A stretch of DNA of 64,000 nt. Origin: Stenopsyche tienmushanensis. Lineage: Eukaryota; Arthropoda; Insecta; Trichoptera; Stenopsychidae. A program made the position numbers and the translations under genes. Shown one piece after another: positions 10,897 to 22,189 of this stretch; position 1 is the first letter of the stretch, and each line of letters starts with the position of its first letter. Under the pieces are notes generated by a model. That model saw only the letters and a program-made list of their open reading frames with translations. It made no database searches and was not told the DNA's origin. The DNA is taken from assembly GCA_008973525.1 (NCBI GenBank), contig WACJ01000072.1, positions 124,001 to 188,000 on the forward strand, written 5' to 3'.

Positions 10897-11285
10897 AACC
10901 TGTATGGTAGGATGATCGCGTATTTGCGAGCGAGACAGAAACGGAGTTCGGTAACTGCGCATGGGAGACAGAGACGGAGAGCTTTCTGCGTACACCGCAC
11001 GATTGTATAGATCGTTAATCCAGATTCATCGACTAATAATGATGTGTGAATGATATAACGAATCGATTGCAAATGTATTGCAAAACAACACCTGAGAAAA
11101 GATGCGCCACATATAATTCATGTTTATTTCGTGTGTTATAATATCGCATTGCTATTCCTTCTATTTACGCTCCGATTATCAAATTTGGGCCCCATGATAA
11201 ACACCACCGATCACATTGGGCGACGAGAGTGTTAAATATAAGCTTCATACACACTGCTACGATCATCACAGATTAACGACTAGTA
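10897..11285 (+). mobile_element. piggyBac-like MITE family, copy
   Basis: The left end reads AACCTGTATGGTAGGATGAT, equal to the reverse complement of the right end of the copy at 62,916-63,281. It continues with 'cgcgtatttgcgagcgagacagaaacggag', 'cgattgtatagatcgttaa' and 'gggcgacgagagtgttaaatataagcttcata'. The right part (caaatatagcatctaag..ctcaaagg) is missing. Confidence 0.55.
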
Positions 11286-11439
11286 ATCAAACCGTAATCT
11301 TGCATTTATTGCAATTGGGAATTAATTTTATTGTGGTTATATTTGATCTTTTAAAGATAGCAAATTTAACCTATCTTTTATATGCTTATGCCGCATTTAA
11401 AGATCAGATTAAACTATTTAGGACAAGATTATAATGAAT

Positions 11440-12380
11440 TTTGCAACAACAACAAAAAAATCGCATCAAATTCAGCAAGCAATTAGATCGGAAGATATTC
11501 CGCAGATAATTTTATTATACTATACTTTCAGAGTTAATGTACATGAAGTATCATTAACGTATATTTTAATCCATTCGCATAATGCAAGAATTAGATGCTC
11601 CAGTTGTTTAACAACACAATGAGAGCAAGAAATCAGCAAAATAAAATTACAAAGCCTTAATAACGAGGAAATTTGGGCAATTACACCGACCTATTATGGC
11701 GATTGCCATCATTTAGTGCAAATAGTCATTAAAAAATGCAAATAAAACAGATTAGAATTTTCATATAGTGCCAGTGGAGTAGATGTTGTCAAAAGTGTGG
11801 GTGTGTAAAACAGCCTAATCATTTGATATTGCGCGTGTCTTATAATGTGCTATATCATTTTGATTGGGAAACTAGTTAATGAGTGGTTTCGACTTATTTG
11901 GACGCATTGATTCGGTTTGACAAATATTGTTATTGGTGGCTAAAAAATCGACCTCATTTTTTGTACTATCTGTAGTGGACGCCACGTTTTACAATGTTTC
12001 CATGTGAATAAATATCCAGACTCTCCAATTGCACGAGTTTATTTATCGAGTGCATATTTGTTTGTGTTACTCATAGATATACTGGAAATGAACAAAGAAT
12101 TTCCAATATGCTCTTGTGGGTTCTTGGAAATTCGAACAAAGACTTTCCACGTCGATATCGAATGGATATTGACCAAATAATTCGATAAATAACGAACAGA
12201 CGTCGGTCCATTTATTTTTTCGCCAATTTCCTATAACATATGCAAAAATTATTTTGAAGTCGACTTGATTTACTACGTTAATATTTCACATTTTTACGAT
12301 TTGGTGCAAAATAAGACTAAATAGTAAACGAACATTGATTGATTGATTTTAACAAAGCTTCGAACATCAATATATCGGTA
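11440..12380. other. Intergenic, nothing recognised
   Basis: No coding signal and no repeat seen. Confidence 0.4.
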
Positions 12381-12384
12381 CCTG

Positions 12385-12795
12385 AGCGATGATATTCTTC
12401 ACTATGGAAGTCATAAGTCCGGAACAAGTGATTTGCAGCAAAAAATTTAAACATATTTTTACTTTGTATAATATTGTGTATAGCTTAAACTATAATTAAG
12501 AAGAAATATTGAAAAATAAAAAAATTGTGAGCGATCGAAAAAAAGTTTGTGTTTTTATTAACATTTTTTGTAGTTTTTTGTTCATTAAATGAAAACTTTT
12601 GAATATTTTTGGATCATTGTAGTCTATTCGATGAAGACGTTTATTATATACGTGCCCGCCAAATTTCATAAAGAATGCTTATTTAGGGCTTGTGGGAGCA
12701 CTTCCATGAGCTTGGAAAAGGTAGTTTCGAGAAAACGTATTTAAAGTTTCTCAGCTTCACGAAGCGCAGCTTCTCCTCGTCGGTCTACAATATTG
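12385..12795 (+). repeat. Unclassified dispersed repeat, copy 1 of 2
   Basis: Aligns over about 410 bp with 37,583-37,995, starting 'gagcgatgatattcttcac' and ending 'gcagcttctcctcgtcgg'. Most differences are single bases. No terminal inverted repeat, target duplication or recognisable frame was found, so I cannot assign a class. Confidence 0.75.
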
Positions 12796-12799
12796 AAAA

Positions 12800-14423
12800 C
12801 GAAATATATTTTTATAAATGAACCGTAAAAAAATAACGGTTCGAAGTCCTGATTTTTATTGACCCTCGGTCGATGACGCCCATTATCATATATAATCGAA
12901 ACGGAATAGTAGCATGATTATATTTACCGATGGTATATTTAAGGCGATGCTTTTAGAGACATGTTGCCTAATTTACATAGGAGCAGGTATACATGAGGCA
13001 TTGATGAATTCCTAGAGAAAAGTACTTCCGGAGGACGAGAGCTGCATATTAAAAAGTCAATGGAACCTATTATAATTGTGTGGTGTAAAATGGGCGTATT
13101 TTTGGCTGATAAAAATACAAAAGAAACTGTGAGTCAATTACTATGCAGCCAAAGATCACAATTTATCACATTCCAAAAAAAAAACGAGTCACATTAGATA
13201 GTAAAAAACATTATTGTTTATTTAGTGCACTCTAATTAAGCACCGTCCAATTAGTTAGATAAAAAATATATTTGAAAACCATCGTGCAAAGTGACCCCTA
13301 TTTGTTTAGCTTCACCACAATTTTATTGTATCCATAGTGTCAACAACGTAAAATTGGATTTTTTGCGCCTTTTGTTTACCCGATCGCAGTGTATTTATTT
13401 ACAATTAAAACATCTGCCTTCAAAATGTGTATTCTAAATAATATTAATTCAGTACGCAGCAGACGTGGTATATTTTTAGTCTAACGCTTAAAACATCAAA
13501 TATTTCATGTATTCACATTTTCTATGCTAAAAACACGCGCGCGCTCCGATGATATGTATTTGATACACCATATGAAAAATTGATTGAAAACGACGAATCT
13601 CACGGGTAATGGCCGCACATTGATTGCTTGCGATATTAAAAACAAACGCGCTCAAGCAACGCCATCTGACGTGTGTCTATCGCACTAATTCGTTCAAATT
13701 ATCTATGATTTAAAATCGAATATTCGATAAGGAGTATTATTGCCATACCCAAAAAATACTGATCCATCTATCGAATTAATCCCATCCGCAGAATTCTATT
13801 CGAAAAATGACGTAATTCAATAAAAAGTGCATTTTTGAGGCGTAATCCCTTTTGATTTGATGTCATCAATCATGCGCGATTAAATTAATTATCCGCAATA
13901 TAAAATTATCGATTTTTTTTCACTCCGGATTAGCGATAAAACCGAAATGGTCTTGCAATCCGATGCGGATTTGGCTCGTACAATTCCATTTTAGGACAAA
14001 ACACGCACAACTACATGCCGGGCATTTAATTAGCGTCCGCGTATAAGGCTTTTTATCGCTGGATCGACAATAAAAATGACATTTAAGTCATGGACATTGG
14101 ACTTGACGTGTGAAGAAATTATTTAAACATGTATTTATTCCTATGAACTTACCGCCGTGAATTATTTGATCGAAGCTCATGTAATATTTATATGAGCAAC
14201 GTATTTTTAATATGTTTAGATTGGTAGAAAAATGCTTTCTATGGCAGACTATGAGAAGACGTCCAAAGTGGTCTAAATGGCTATTTGCAAATAGAATGAT
14301 CGCTAGTACTAAACGTTACCAAAATATTTTAAAAAATGTATACGAGTCAATCTTGAGATTTTTTTAAACAAAAGTAATCTAGCAATTTTTCAACATAATG
14401 TCCAATGATCCACATTTCAGATA
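12800..14423. other. Intergenic, nothing recognised
   Basis: AT-rich; short frames only, no shared repeats seen. Confidence 0.4.
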
Positions 14424-15406
14424 CAGTAAACCCGCGATAATCCGGCTCCAGTCTAATCCGGCGCCCCTTGTAGTCCGACATCCCAATAAAGTATAGCGCA
14501 TGTGTATGATAAAGCTTCGTCAAATCAAAGACCGCTTAAATCGTAATGGATATTTTTGCAAATTGGCAAGTGAGAGGCAAACTTTCAAGAGAGCTAAATC
14601 CAGAGGTGGTGGAAGCTTTATATATGCGGTTTCTTCAGGAAAAAAACAGACAAACTGAGACCATATTTTTTGATGACATTAACACCTTTTCATCTTTTAT
14701 AACTGCTATGGCCATTGTATTTATGACGTGACTGTCTAATCTATGTATACATATATAGCGTACATGTATGTTTTTCAAATTGTTATAGTAACCTTTCCCT
14801 ACCGGTGATGTATTTACTACACCTCGACTCTAATAATGGGAATATCGATATGAAATATAATAGATACGGGGTTCAGAATTTTTGTATTCCTCCGTAATAT
14901 AATTACAAATCACATCAAAGTATTATAGTATATAAGTATTCATCTGCAGCGACAGAAATAAATAATTTGTCGGGAAATCGGGAATTTTGCGATTTTTAGT
15001 CCGTGTCTCAGCAGAAAAGAATTTTATCAGTCACATTGATGGTGTTATACGAAAATGAAGGCTCACGCGATCATCAACTCGAACTAGCATTTAAATATCT
15101 GATGACGATACCTCCAACGAGTGTGGAAGCTGAGCGTGCATTTTCAGCAGCAAGTTGTCTGACTTCCAAAATCAGATCCAGACTAAATGACGAAACACTA
15201 ATGTTCAATGTTATTTTTCATTTCATGCGTTTATGTAAACATTTATCACAAACAGTTATCCTTTCTTTGGATGTTGTATGTCCTGAAGCGGACTTTTCCT
15301 TTAATTAAATTATAATAAATTAATTGTAAAAAAATAATTAACATTTTTCAAACACGGATAATCCACAAACCAGTTAATCCGCCCACAGATAATCGAAAGT
15401 ATACTG
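14424..15406 (+). mobile_element. pogo/Tigger-like element shell with nested hAT remnant
   Basis: The ends read CAGTAAACCCGCGATAATCC and, in reverse complement, CAGTATACTTTCGATTATCT, both flanked by TA (14,422-14,423; 15,407-15,408). The subterminal regions carry further TAATCCG words, as in Tigger-type elements. The interior does not fit that class: it holds repeat E (14,731-15,060) followed by a hAT transposase C-terminus. I infer that a hAT fragment was captured by or inserted into a Tigger-like element. The frame at 14,546-14,731 (61 residues) was not recognised. Confidence 0.55.
15045..15308 (+). pseudogene. hAT transposase C-terminal dimerisation region, remnant
   Basis: The last ~75 residues of the frame ending at 15,308 read ELAFKYLMTIPPTSVEAERA then FSAASCLTSKIRSRLNDETL. 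This is the conserved hAT dimerisation core (IP..S..ER.FS......K.RSRL....). The catalytic and zinc-finger parts of a hAT transposase are absent. Upstream is noncoding-looking repeat E, which recurs with a similar join at 20,320-20,680, where 'catcaactcgaactagcatttaaata' is present but the domain is cut off. Confidence 0.8.
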
Positions 15407-15706
15407 TAATTAATACATTTTTATATCTACAACTGCTGATGCTACATCTATTTGAAGTAATACGTTCAATGGTGTGATTCTTTGATGCGGCCACGATAGT
15501 GTTAACATATATTTTGCATAAGCGTTGTCAATGACGATATATCGTTGTACGGCATTAAGAGGGTTAATTCTTTCTCCCATTTAGGAAAAAAAATGCATTA
15601 AATTTCCACGATCTCTTCACTTTCTTTGTCATTTAATTCCATTTTTCATCCGATTGTCTTTCCATGTGATCATTCAACTGTCGTTTAAATTAGGGTCATC
15701 AAATTT

Positions 15707-15946
15707 CAGGGCCGTAATAAGGGCAATAATCTATATTTAAAAATTATATACAAAGATCGTCCCAAAAGTACCCGACCTAAACTAACCCAATCGGTCCGCT
15801 TTTCGGACCGCTCATTATGAAACGAATTTGTCTAAAGAAGACTGATCGGGTGGGTTGTTTAAATTTTACAATTCTACGTTTTACGCCCCAAGCCCAACTG
15901 CGCCCTTGGCGGGCGCCTGCTTTGCCACGCCCTTATTATGGCTCTA
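15707..15946 (-). mobile_element. hAT MITE with 8-bp target duplication
   Basis: It is flanked by TCAAATTT on both sides (15,699-15,706 and 15,947-15,954). Left end CAGGGCCGTAATAAGGGC, right end (reverse complement) TAGAGCCATAATAAGGGC. It contains 'cggtccgcttttcggaccg' and 'gatcgggtgggttgtttaaa', linking it to the copies near 22.0, 28.5, 31, 33.3 and 37 kb. Its last 60 bp match the end of the hAT element at 8222-9241. It is therefore the copy that ties the whole CGGACCG family to the hAT superfamily. Orientation is given relative to the 33.1-kb copy. Confidence 0.8.
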
Positions 15947-15954
15947 TCAAATTT

Positions 15955-17300
15955 TCTAGAATTAATAATTAATTTCAAAACAAGTGTTCGAATTTACAGT
16001 ATTTTACCGCCAAGTCTACTAACTAAATCACATTAGAATATAAAAATAATCAAATTATAAAATGAATATTATAGCGTGGGAATAATTCGTTAATAATATT
16101 AAAGTAAATAAATTAAAATAATAATTTTTGTGTCGTCGAATGAGCGGTCGGAGATAAAGAATCGCCCGTCGGAGGCAAAATACAGATTTCCGTCGCGTAT
16201 GCTGCAAGTCCATTTCGGGTCTGCGGAGCCCCATGGCTACTGAAGGGCGGACCCTATGTATTCATATTTTATATACATTAGTATGTATTCATCCTGTAGA
16301 CAAATTTTACCCATATACATCAATGTAAAAAAAATATCTTGACTGGCAAAATAAACGCCATATATGGCAAACCAGACAAGTTTTTAAAGGACAAATGTAT
16401 GCATAGTTTTATAAAAAATATATCCAATGAAATGTGATGTCATTCATTTTACAATATGATGACTAAATTGGAAATTTATTGATATAAATATGGAAGCGGG
16501 CGTTTCAATGTAAATCATGCTATATGTGGAGATCGCTCGAAAGCGTCAGACCGCGTGCCGAATAAAAATACTAAATAAGGCAAATTTAAATCGATACAAA
16601 GATAAGGACGATAAAGCTCGATGAAGTCACCGAACGCTAAAGCCATTGATAAAATAGATCGATTGACAGTCGATAGATATCGCTGCCAAGGCAGTCGTCG
16701 GCTCAAAAACGTGGCCCAACCGAAGGAGTCATCCATCATCGGCAAGGTGTATTCTCGCGTCATGAGCGTCGGATTTACGGACGAAAGCGAGGTGAATGAT
16801 TGGGCCGGCGTTTAATGAGTTAGCGTTAGAAACCGTCTGGCGAAGAATGACATCATCGTGGATGGTAATCGGCCCAACTGAATGAATTCGCCATGCGGAA
16901 ACCGGTTATCGTCGAAGCTGGTTCCATGTAAACCACACAACGCCGGTAACCGTCATCGAGCCAGGGCTGGCATTTCTGAGAATCCATTTTTTTGTTGACT
17001 CAATTGTTGTCGGGTTTCCCGCCAACCAAATGCTATATAATTTGAGCCGTTTGGCGGGATATTAATGATCCCGATATGCGGGAAAAATATGGTTCGAAAT
17101 GTTAAATTGGGCGATGTGGGTCTTAGGAACATAGAGATGGGGGTGAATTCAACAGGAAGCAGATGTCCTATGTCCTGCTGATGTATATGCAGCTTGCTGC
17201 AGATCACGTGCCTTCAAATTTCAATCAAAATTCATATTGATGATACCTACAATAATTATTGAATCACCTGCTCTGTATGATTAAGGCTAATTTATTTGAG
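15955..17300. other. Intergenic, nothing recognised
   Basis: Overlapping short frames at 16,515-16,815 and 16,953-17,207 have no recognisable domain and no matching frame elsewhere. Confidence 0.4.
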
Positions 17301-17304
17301 GCAA

Positions 17305-17620
17305 TAACTGTCTAATCTATGCATATATATATATAGAGTACATATATGTTTTTCAAATTGAATTAACCTTTCCTTACCGGTGATGTATTTACTACACCTC
17401 GACTCTTATACTGGGAATATCGATATGAAATATAATAGATACGGGGTTCAAAATTTTTGTATTTCTCCGTAATACAATTACGAATCATATCGAAGTATTA
17501 TAGTATATAAGTATTCATCTGCAGCGACGGAAATAAATAATTTGTCGGGAAATCGGGAATTTTGCGAGTTTTAGTCCGTGTCTCAGCAGAAAGAAATTTT
17601 ATCAGATCACATTGATGGTG
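17305..17620 (+). repeat. Repeat E, copy 2 (hAT-derived 3' segment)
   Basis: Shares about 310 bp with 14,731-15,045 and 20,322-20,630: 'actgtctaatctat', 'gatgtatttactacacctcgactct', 'agatacggggttca' and 'tttgtcgggaaatcgggaattttgcg'. It stops at 'ttgatggtgtt', before the transposase domain that follows in copy 1. Confidence 0.75.
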
Positions 17621-17694
17621 TTCAATTCAATGCAATCCCGAAATCCCGGGATCGAAATTTTGGCTCGGGATTGGATTCCCTAGTCAGGAACCGC

Positions 17695-17863
17695 AGCAGC
17701 GCGTATGAAGCTTATATTTAACACTCTCGTCGCCTAACGTGAATCAATGCTTTCTCACTGAACCCAAATTTGTATCTGTCTCTCTCCGAGCTCAAAGTAC
17801 AAGAGTTCTCTTTCTTAATCACTGGAATTCGCTCGCAAATACGCGATCATTCTAACATTCAGG
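17695..17863 (-). mobile_element. piggyBac-like MITE family, reversed partial copy
   Basis: It reads 'cagcagcgcgtatgaagctta', 'aacactctcgtcgcc' and 'gaattcgctcgcaaatacgcgatcattc', the reverse of the copies at 10.9 and 24.3 kb. It ends CATTCAGG followed by TTAA at 17,864-17,867. The middle portion with 'cgatctatacaatcgt' is deleted. Confidence 0.55.
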
Positions 17864-17869
17864 TTAATT

Positions 17870-19930
17870 GAATGATTTCGAAGTAAATTGGTGTCCATAT
17901 ATGGTCATACTTAATTGGAACGTGTCAATTGATTTGTCAACTTAATTGATCGTTCAACAAATAACAACTAGAATGCACGATCAGCACTGAAAAACACACA
18001 ATTGCAACAAGTGAATCACAGATTATAAACACCAAAAAGACACGAAATTGTGAGTCAGCATTTTGAAATGACCCAAGAGCGCCATCGTCGAAGCCTACAC
18101 TCTTTGCACAACGAACTGTTTGTAAACGGTGAAAAGCCAGCACAGCAATTATTAATTGTTGCAAAATCATTATGGAAACAACAACAAAACCTCTTTATTG
18201 AATCTCGTAGGATTTAATGAATCAGCCCGGGGGAAGAAAAAAAAAACCTATTCCTCGAAATGTCGATGCAAATTAGGCTCAAAGGAGCTTTTTGTCTTCA
18301 GCTTCGCAACGGTCATGTACGGACTATTAAATAATGCATATGCTCATCCGAGTATGATAAACGAGAACATGTGTCGGATGAGATCACGAGATTTGAGCAG
18401 ATTTAACAGGAAGTCATTTTGCAAGATTTATCAAAGGAAAAAGCGTTAAACAACGATATTTTTGACACAAATTCAAGATCCAAAGCGAAATTTTTCATAC
18501 AATTTATGGGACACTTATATGATTTGACATCCCTCAGATTCTATGATTATCTAAAGTTGCGGTCGTACAGCAATTTCGCTTTGTTAACGCATTTCGTTCC
18601 CATTTAAATCGACCCAAATGCATGTATAAATTTGTTTATTGTACGCGTTTTAAGAGCTTCCACGACATTCATTATCGTCGTCGTTGAAATGCGCCTCAAT
18701 CTATCGGATGTAATTTAGTGAGGAAATATGCTTCGTAACCAAATTTAATGCCTCAATCAGCTCTCAATTAATCATATGATCCTAATATGCCTTTTGGCTT
18801 GGATGTCAAACATTTCCGAATGTCTAAAAAGCATTTTTTGCATTCAAATTTGGCCTGAAATTGAAGGCATCAATCATAAAATGCGAAAGTCCGATCGCTA
18901 TGTAGATCGTTTGATTTGTCTTATTGGGTCTTGTGCATAATGAGGACAAGTGCATGCCATATCAAATTGCATCGTATCTATGCGTTTGATTCATTTGCAT
19001 TAATGCAATATGATGAAATGCTTTAATGGATGGGCTTATTTAAAGGATCATTGATGAATCAATTTAAACGGTGCTTTCCATCACGAAATGTCATGGATGT
19101 TAGCGATGAATTATTTTTGGCTTTAGTTTGAACGCATTTTTAGCACGAAAAGGTGCTAAATCTTAATGGGCTGCTTTGTTAAAAAAATGTAGGCTATTTG
19201 AATCATGGCTTTCCAACTTATGAAGGAACATCTGCGCAAATAATGTGTGAATGAAATCATTTCAACACGCTTGACACGTACTAGAAAAAATAGGTACGTA
19301 GACTTTTTTCTCGTATCAAATCACGTTCTTTACTCATTTTTTACCAGCAAAGACATCAGTCAAGATGGAATTTGGGTACTAATGTCTGCTTTATCAACGA
19401 CAACTAAAATAAAAATGACGTTAGAATTGATAAATGTGTATTATGTCATAATGTGGTTATTACGATGCCTTTCCATATGTGGCCGTACACATTTTTAAAG
19501 GATGTTTGATAATAGACAACCAAATATTGCATTAAAAATGATAATTTGAATATAAACGATATTTATGCAAACATCTCAATCATAGCTTCAATTTAGTAGG
19601 CATTCATATTGACGCCATTATGTTTATATTAGGGGTATCCGGACGAAAATGTCGTTTTTTAAATAAAAAGTTAATTTAAAATATGTTTTCCCTGAATAGC
19701 TACAACTTTCTTCCATTTTACTAGGTAATTATAATATGCCAATTACATAAAAATCTTGTTATGGATGATTTTTATCGGACAAAAAGTGAATGCATTGATC
19801 TAAATAAAAATAAATCAGATGGTCAAGATCTGATGAATATGGCGGATGAATAATTAGGTTACATTCATTTATCAAATTCTAAATCTATAACTGACCATTG
19901 AAAAATGCGGTTTTATCGAATCGCTTTTGT
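17870..19930. other. Intergenic, nothing recognised
   Basis: Only short frames without domains; no shared repeats seen. Confidence 0.4.
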
Positions 19931-19933
19931 AAT

Positions 19934-20130
19934 CGTTGCTCATTCGTCATATCAGCGGTCGAAAAAGCGGACCAATTGGACATGCAAACCTTATGGCCAC
20001 TTCGTTCTCTTTTGGGACTTTTTGCGGCATTTTCTATGATCTGTACGATCAAGGAAACAACGTAGCGTAACTTTCTATCATAGATTTTTTTAAAAACAAT
20101 AACTGCCATCTATACACTAGGTCGGGAGTT
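19934..20130 (+). mobile_element. hAT MITE family (CGGACCG type), partial copy
   Basis: Contains 'gctcattcgtcatatcagcgg', 'gaccaattggacat', 'tttttgcggcattttctatg' and 'atctgtacgatc', matching 21,953-22,180 and 30,890-31,050. It continues with 'aactgccatctatacactaggtcgg', also found at 31,070. No termini retained. Confidence 0.65.
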
Positions 20131-20276
20131 AGTAGACGATAAATATAATATAATTGATTAAAAACATTATAATTAGAACTAAAAAGTCGGAAGTTCCCGT
20201 TTTGATACATACTCACCAGCACGATGAAGGCTACTAAATCGAGACATTCCCGACGAAATCTGGACGCTTGGAAACA

Positions 20277-20680
20277 GTGGCGTAACTATTAATTGGCGAG
20301 CTTAGACGACGCCCGGGGGCAATAACTGTCTAATCTATATATACATATATGTTTTTCAAATTGTTATATTAATCCTACCGGTGATGTATTTACTACACCT
20401 CGACTCTAATAATGAGAATATCAATATGAAATATAATAGATACGGGGTTCAGAATTTTTGCATTCCTCCGTAATACAATTACGAATCACATCAAAGTATT
20501 ATAGTTTATAAGTATACATCAGCAGCGAGGGAAAAAAATAATTTGTCGAGAAATCGGGAATTTTGCGGGTTTTAGTCCGCGTCTCAGCAGAAAGGAATTT
20601 TCAATCAGTCACATTGATGGTGTTATACGAAAATGGGGGTTCAAGCGGTCATCAACTCGAACTAGCATTTAAATACGAAT
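20277..20680 (+). repeat. Repeat E, copy 3, behind a hAT-like end
   Basis: Starts CAGTGGCGTAACTA, a sequence like hAT termini, then 50 bp later runs into repeat E ('aactgtctaatctat..tacggggttca..tttgcgggttttagtccgcgtctcag'). It includes the first bases of the transposase C-terminal frame ('catcaactcgaactagcattt') and then breaks off. No target duplication was found. Confidence 0.6.
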
Positions 20681-20699
20681 CAAATAAACTCGCGTAAGA

Positions 20700-21950
20700 C
20701 GTGTACAGAACCGATAAAACCGATATTTTCAATTCGATTCCGGTTCACAGACAACAATAGATTTATTGAAACAGAACGTATCGAACAAATTCTTATCATT
20801 TCAACGGCCATCGTCCATGTATATTATTAATAAATTGCTATAATATATTATAAAACGAGCATTTAACTGTGGTTTTAAATAAATAGGTATTTTGGTCGTT
20901 TTTAACCGCATAAATAATATTTGATAAGCCGACCACGAATATGCGTTTTGTTTGGTGTCATTTACTTGAACTGTACTTGGACAAATGGAATGCGGGAAGA
21001 AATTCGGTAATCAAAAAAGGTTCCTAATATTCTTTTTATGGGCAGGCTTACAACACACGCCATTGTTGGACAGTTATGCTATGCAATACGGTAGTCATGG
21101 CATAAGTATGCCACAAACAAATCATATTTATCTAGGAATTTTAATTTAACCTGTCACGTACAGCTCTAAAAGCCATCCAAAAAACACGCAACTGGATAGA
21201 AATTCAAGAAAATTAACCCATGTGGGTTGTTTCATTAACATTAACAGGCGGGGCACCTAGTAATGGCAAGGCTTTTTAACACTACCGACCCCATCCTTGG
21301 AACATTGCTTTGAAGCAGCATGATGCTCTTCAAAGATAATAACATCAATCCGAAGCACACATTCATCATCGACTCTGGACTCCCATTTGTCGAGTTCTTT
21401 TGAATATATCAAGTAACTCGTGATTATTTTTTGCAAGACCATCGATTGTACGATGATACTCATGACATCATTCTCAGAAATAACACTTGGCGTACGAGTA
21501 AGGCTTAGCCGGACGACGTCATTCTCCGCTCTGAAGTTCAATATTCGAAAATGCTCACGGACAAGTGACTAACATCTCGATGGACGCTACGTGTTCAAGA
21601 TGCTTCGCAAAAAATGCCTACACCAACGGATATTCTGCACAAACGACCAAATTTTATTCGCAAGACCATAAGAAACCGGCGTCATTGTCGACACACGATA
21701 TTCACACTGTTAATTAATACGATCGCATACTGGATTAGCAATCCAACCCGATGATAGAGCGTGAAAACGCTGTGTAATTTACAAATTAACTGTATCAATT
21801 CGACCATATGCATGCGTGTCGGTCAAAAGATGTTAATTATTAATTGCAATTAAATTGAGCATGACGCTAGAACTTATCAAACATTCATATTAGCAAAAAA
21901 AATCAAGTTAAAAGTGAGATGTACCATGTATCACATTATGCAGCAACAGT
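20700..21950. other. Intergenic, nothing recognised
   Basis: No coding or repeat signal seen. Confidence 0.4.
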
Positions 21951-21952
21951 GC

Positions 21953-22180
21953 AACTTCTACGGACAACTTAGTTTTGTAATGAGAGTTCGTAATCATTCT
22001 GTAGACATATTCAGGTATGGCGTCCAATCACGAGGCGTTCATTCGTCATATCAGCGGTCCGAAAAGCGGACCGATTGAGCATACAAGCCACTCCATTCTC
22101 TTTTAGGACTTTTTGCGGCATTTTCTATGATCTGAACGATCATGGAAGCAACGTAGCATCTAAACACTCTATCATAGTAT
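21953..22180 (+). mobile_element. hAT MITE family (CGGACCG type), partial copy
   Basis: Reads 'cttctacggacaacttagt', 'ttctgtagacatattcaggt', 'gaggcgttcattcgtcatat' and 'gcggtccgaaaagcggacc', then 'tttttgcggcattttctatg'. The same order is seen at 28.5 and 31.3 kb. Termini are missing. Confidence 0.7.
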
Positions 22181-22189
22181 TTTTATATT

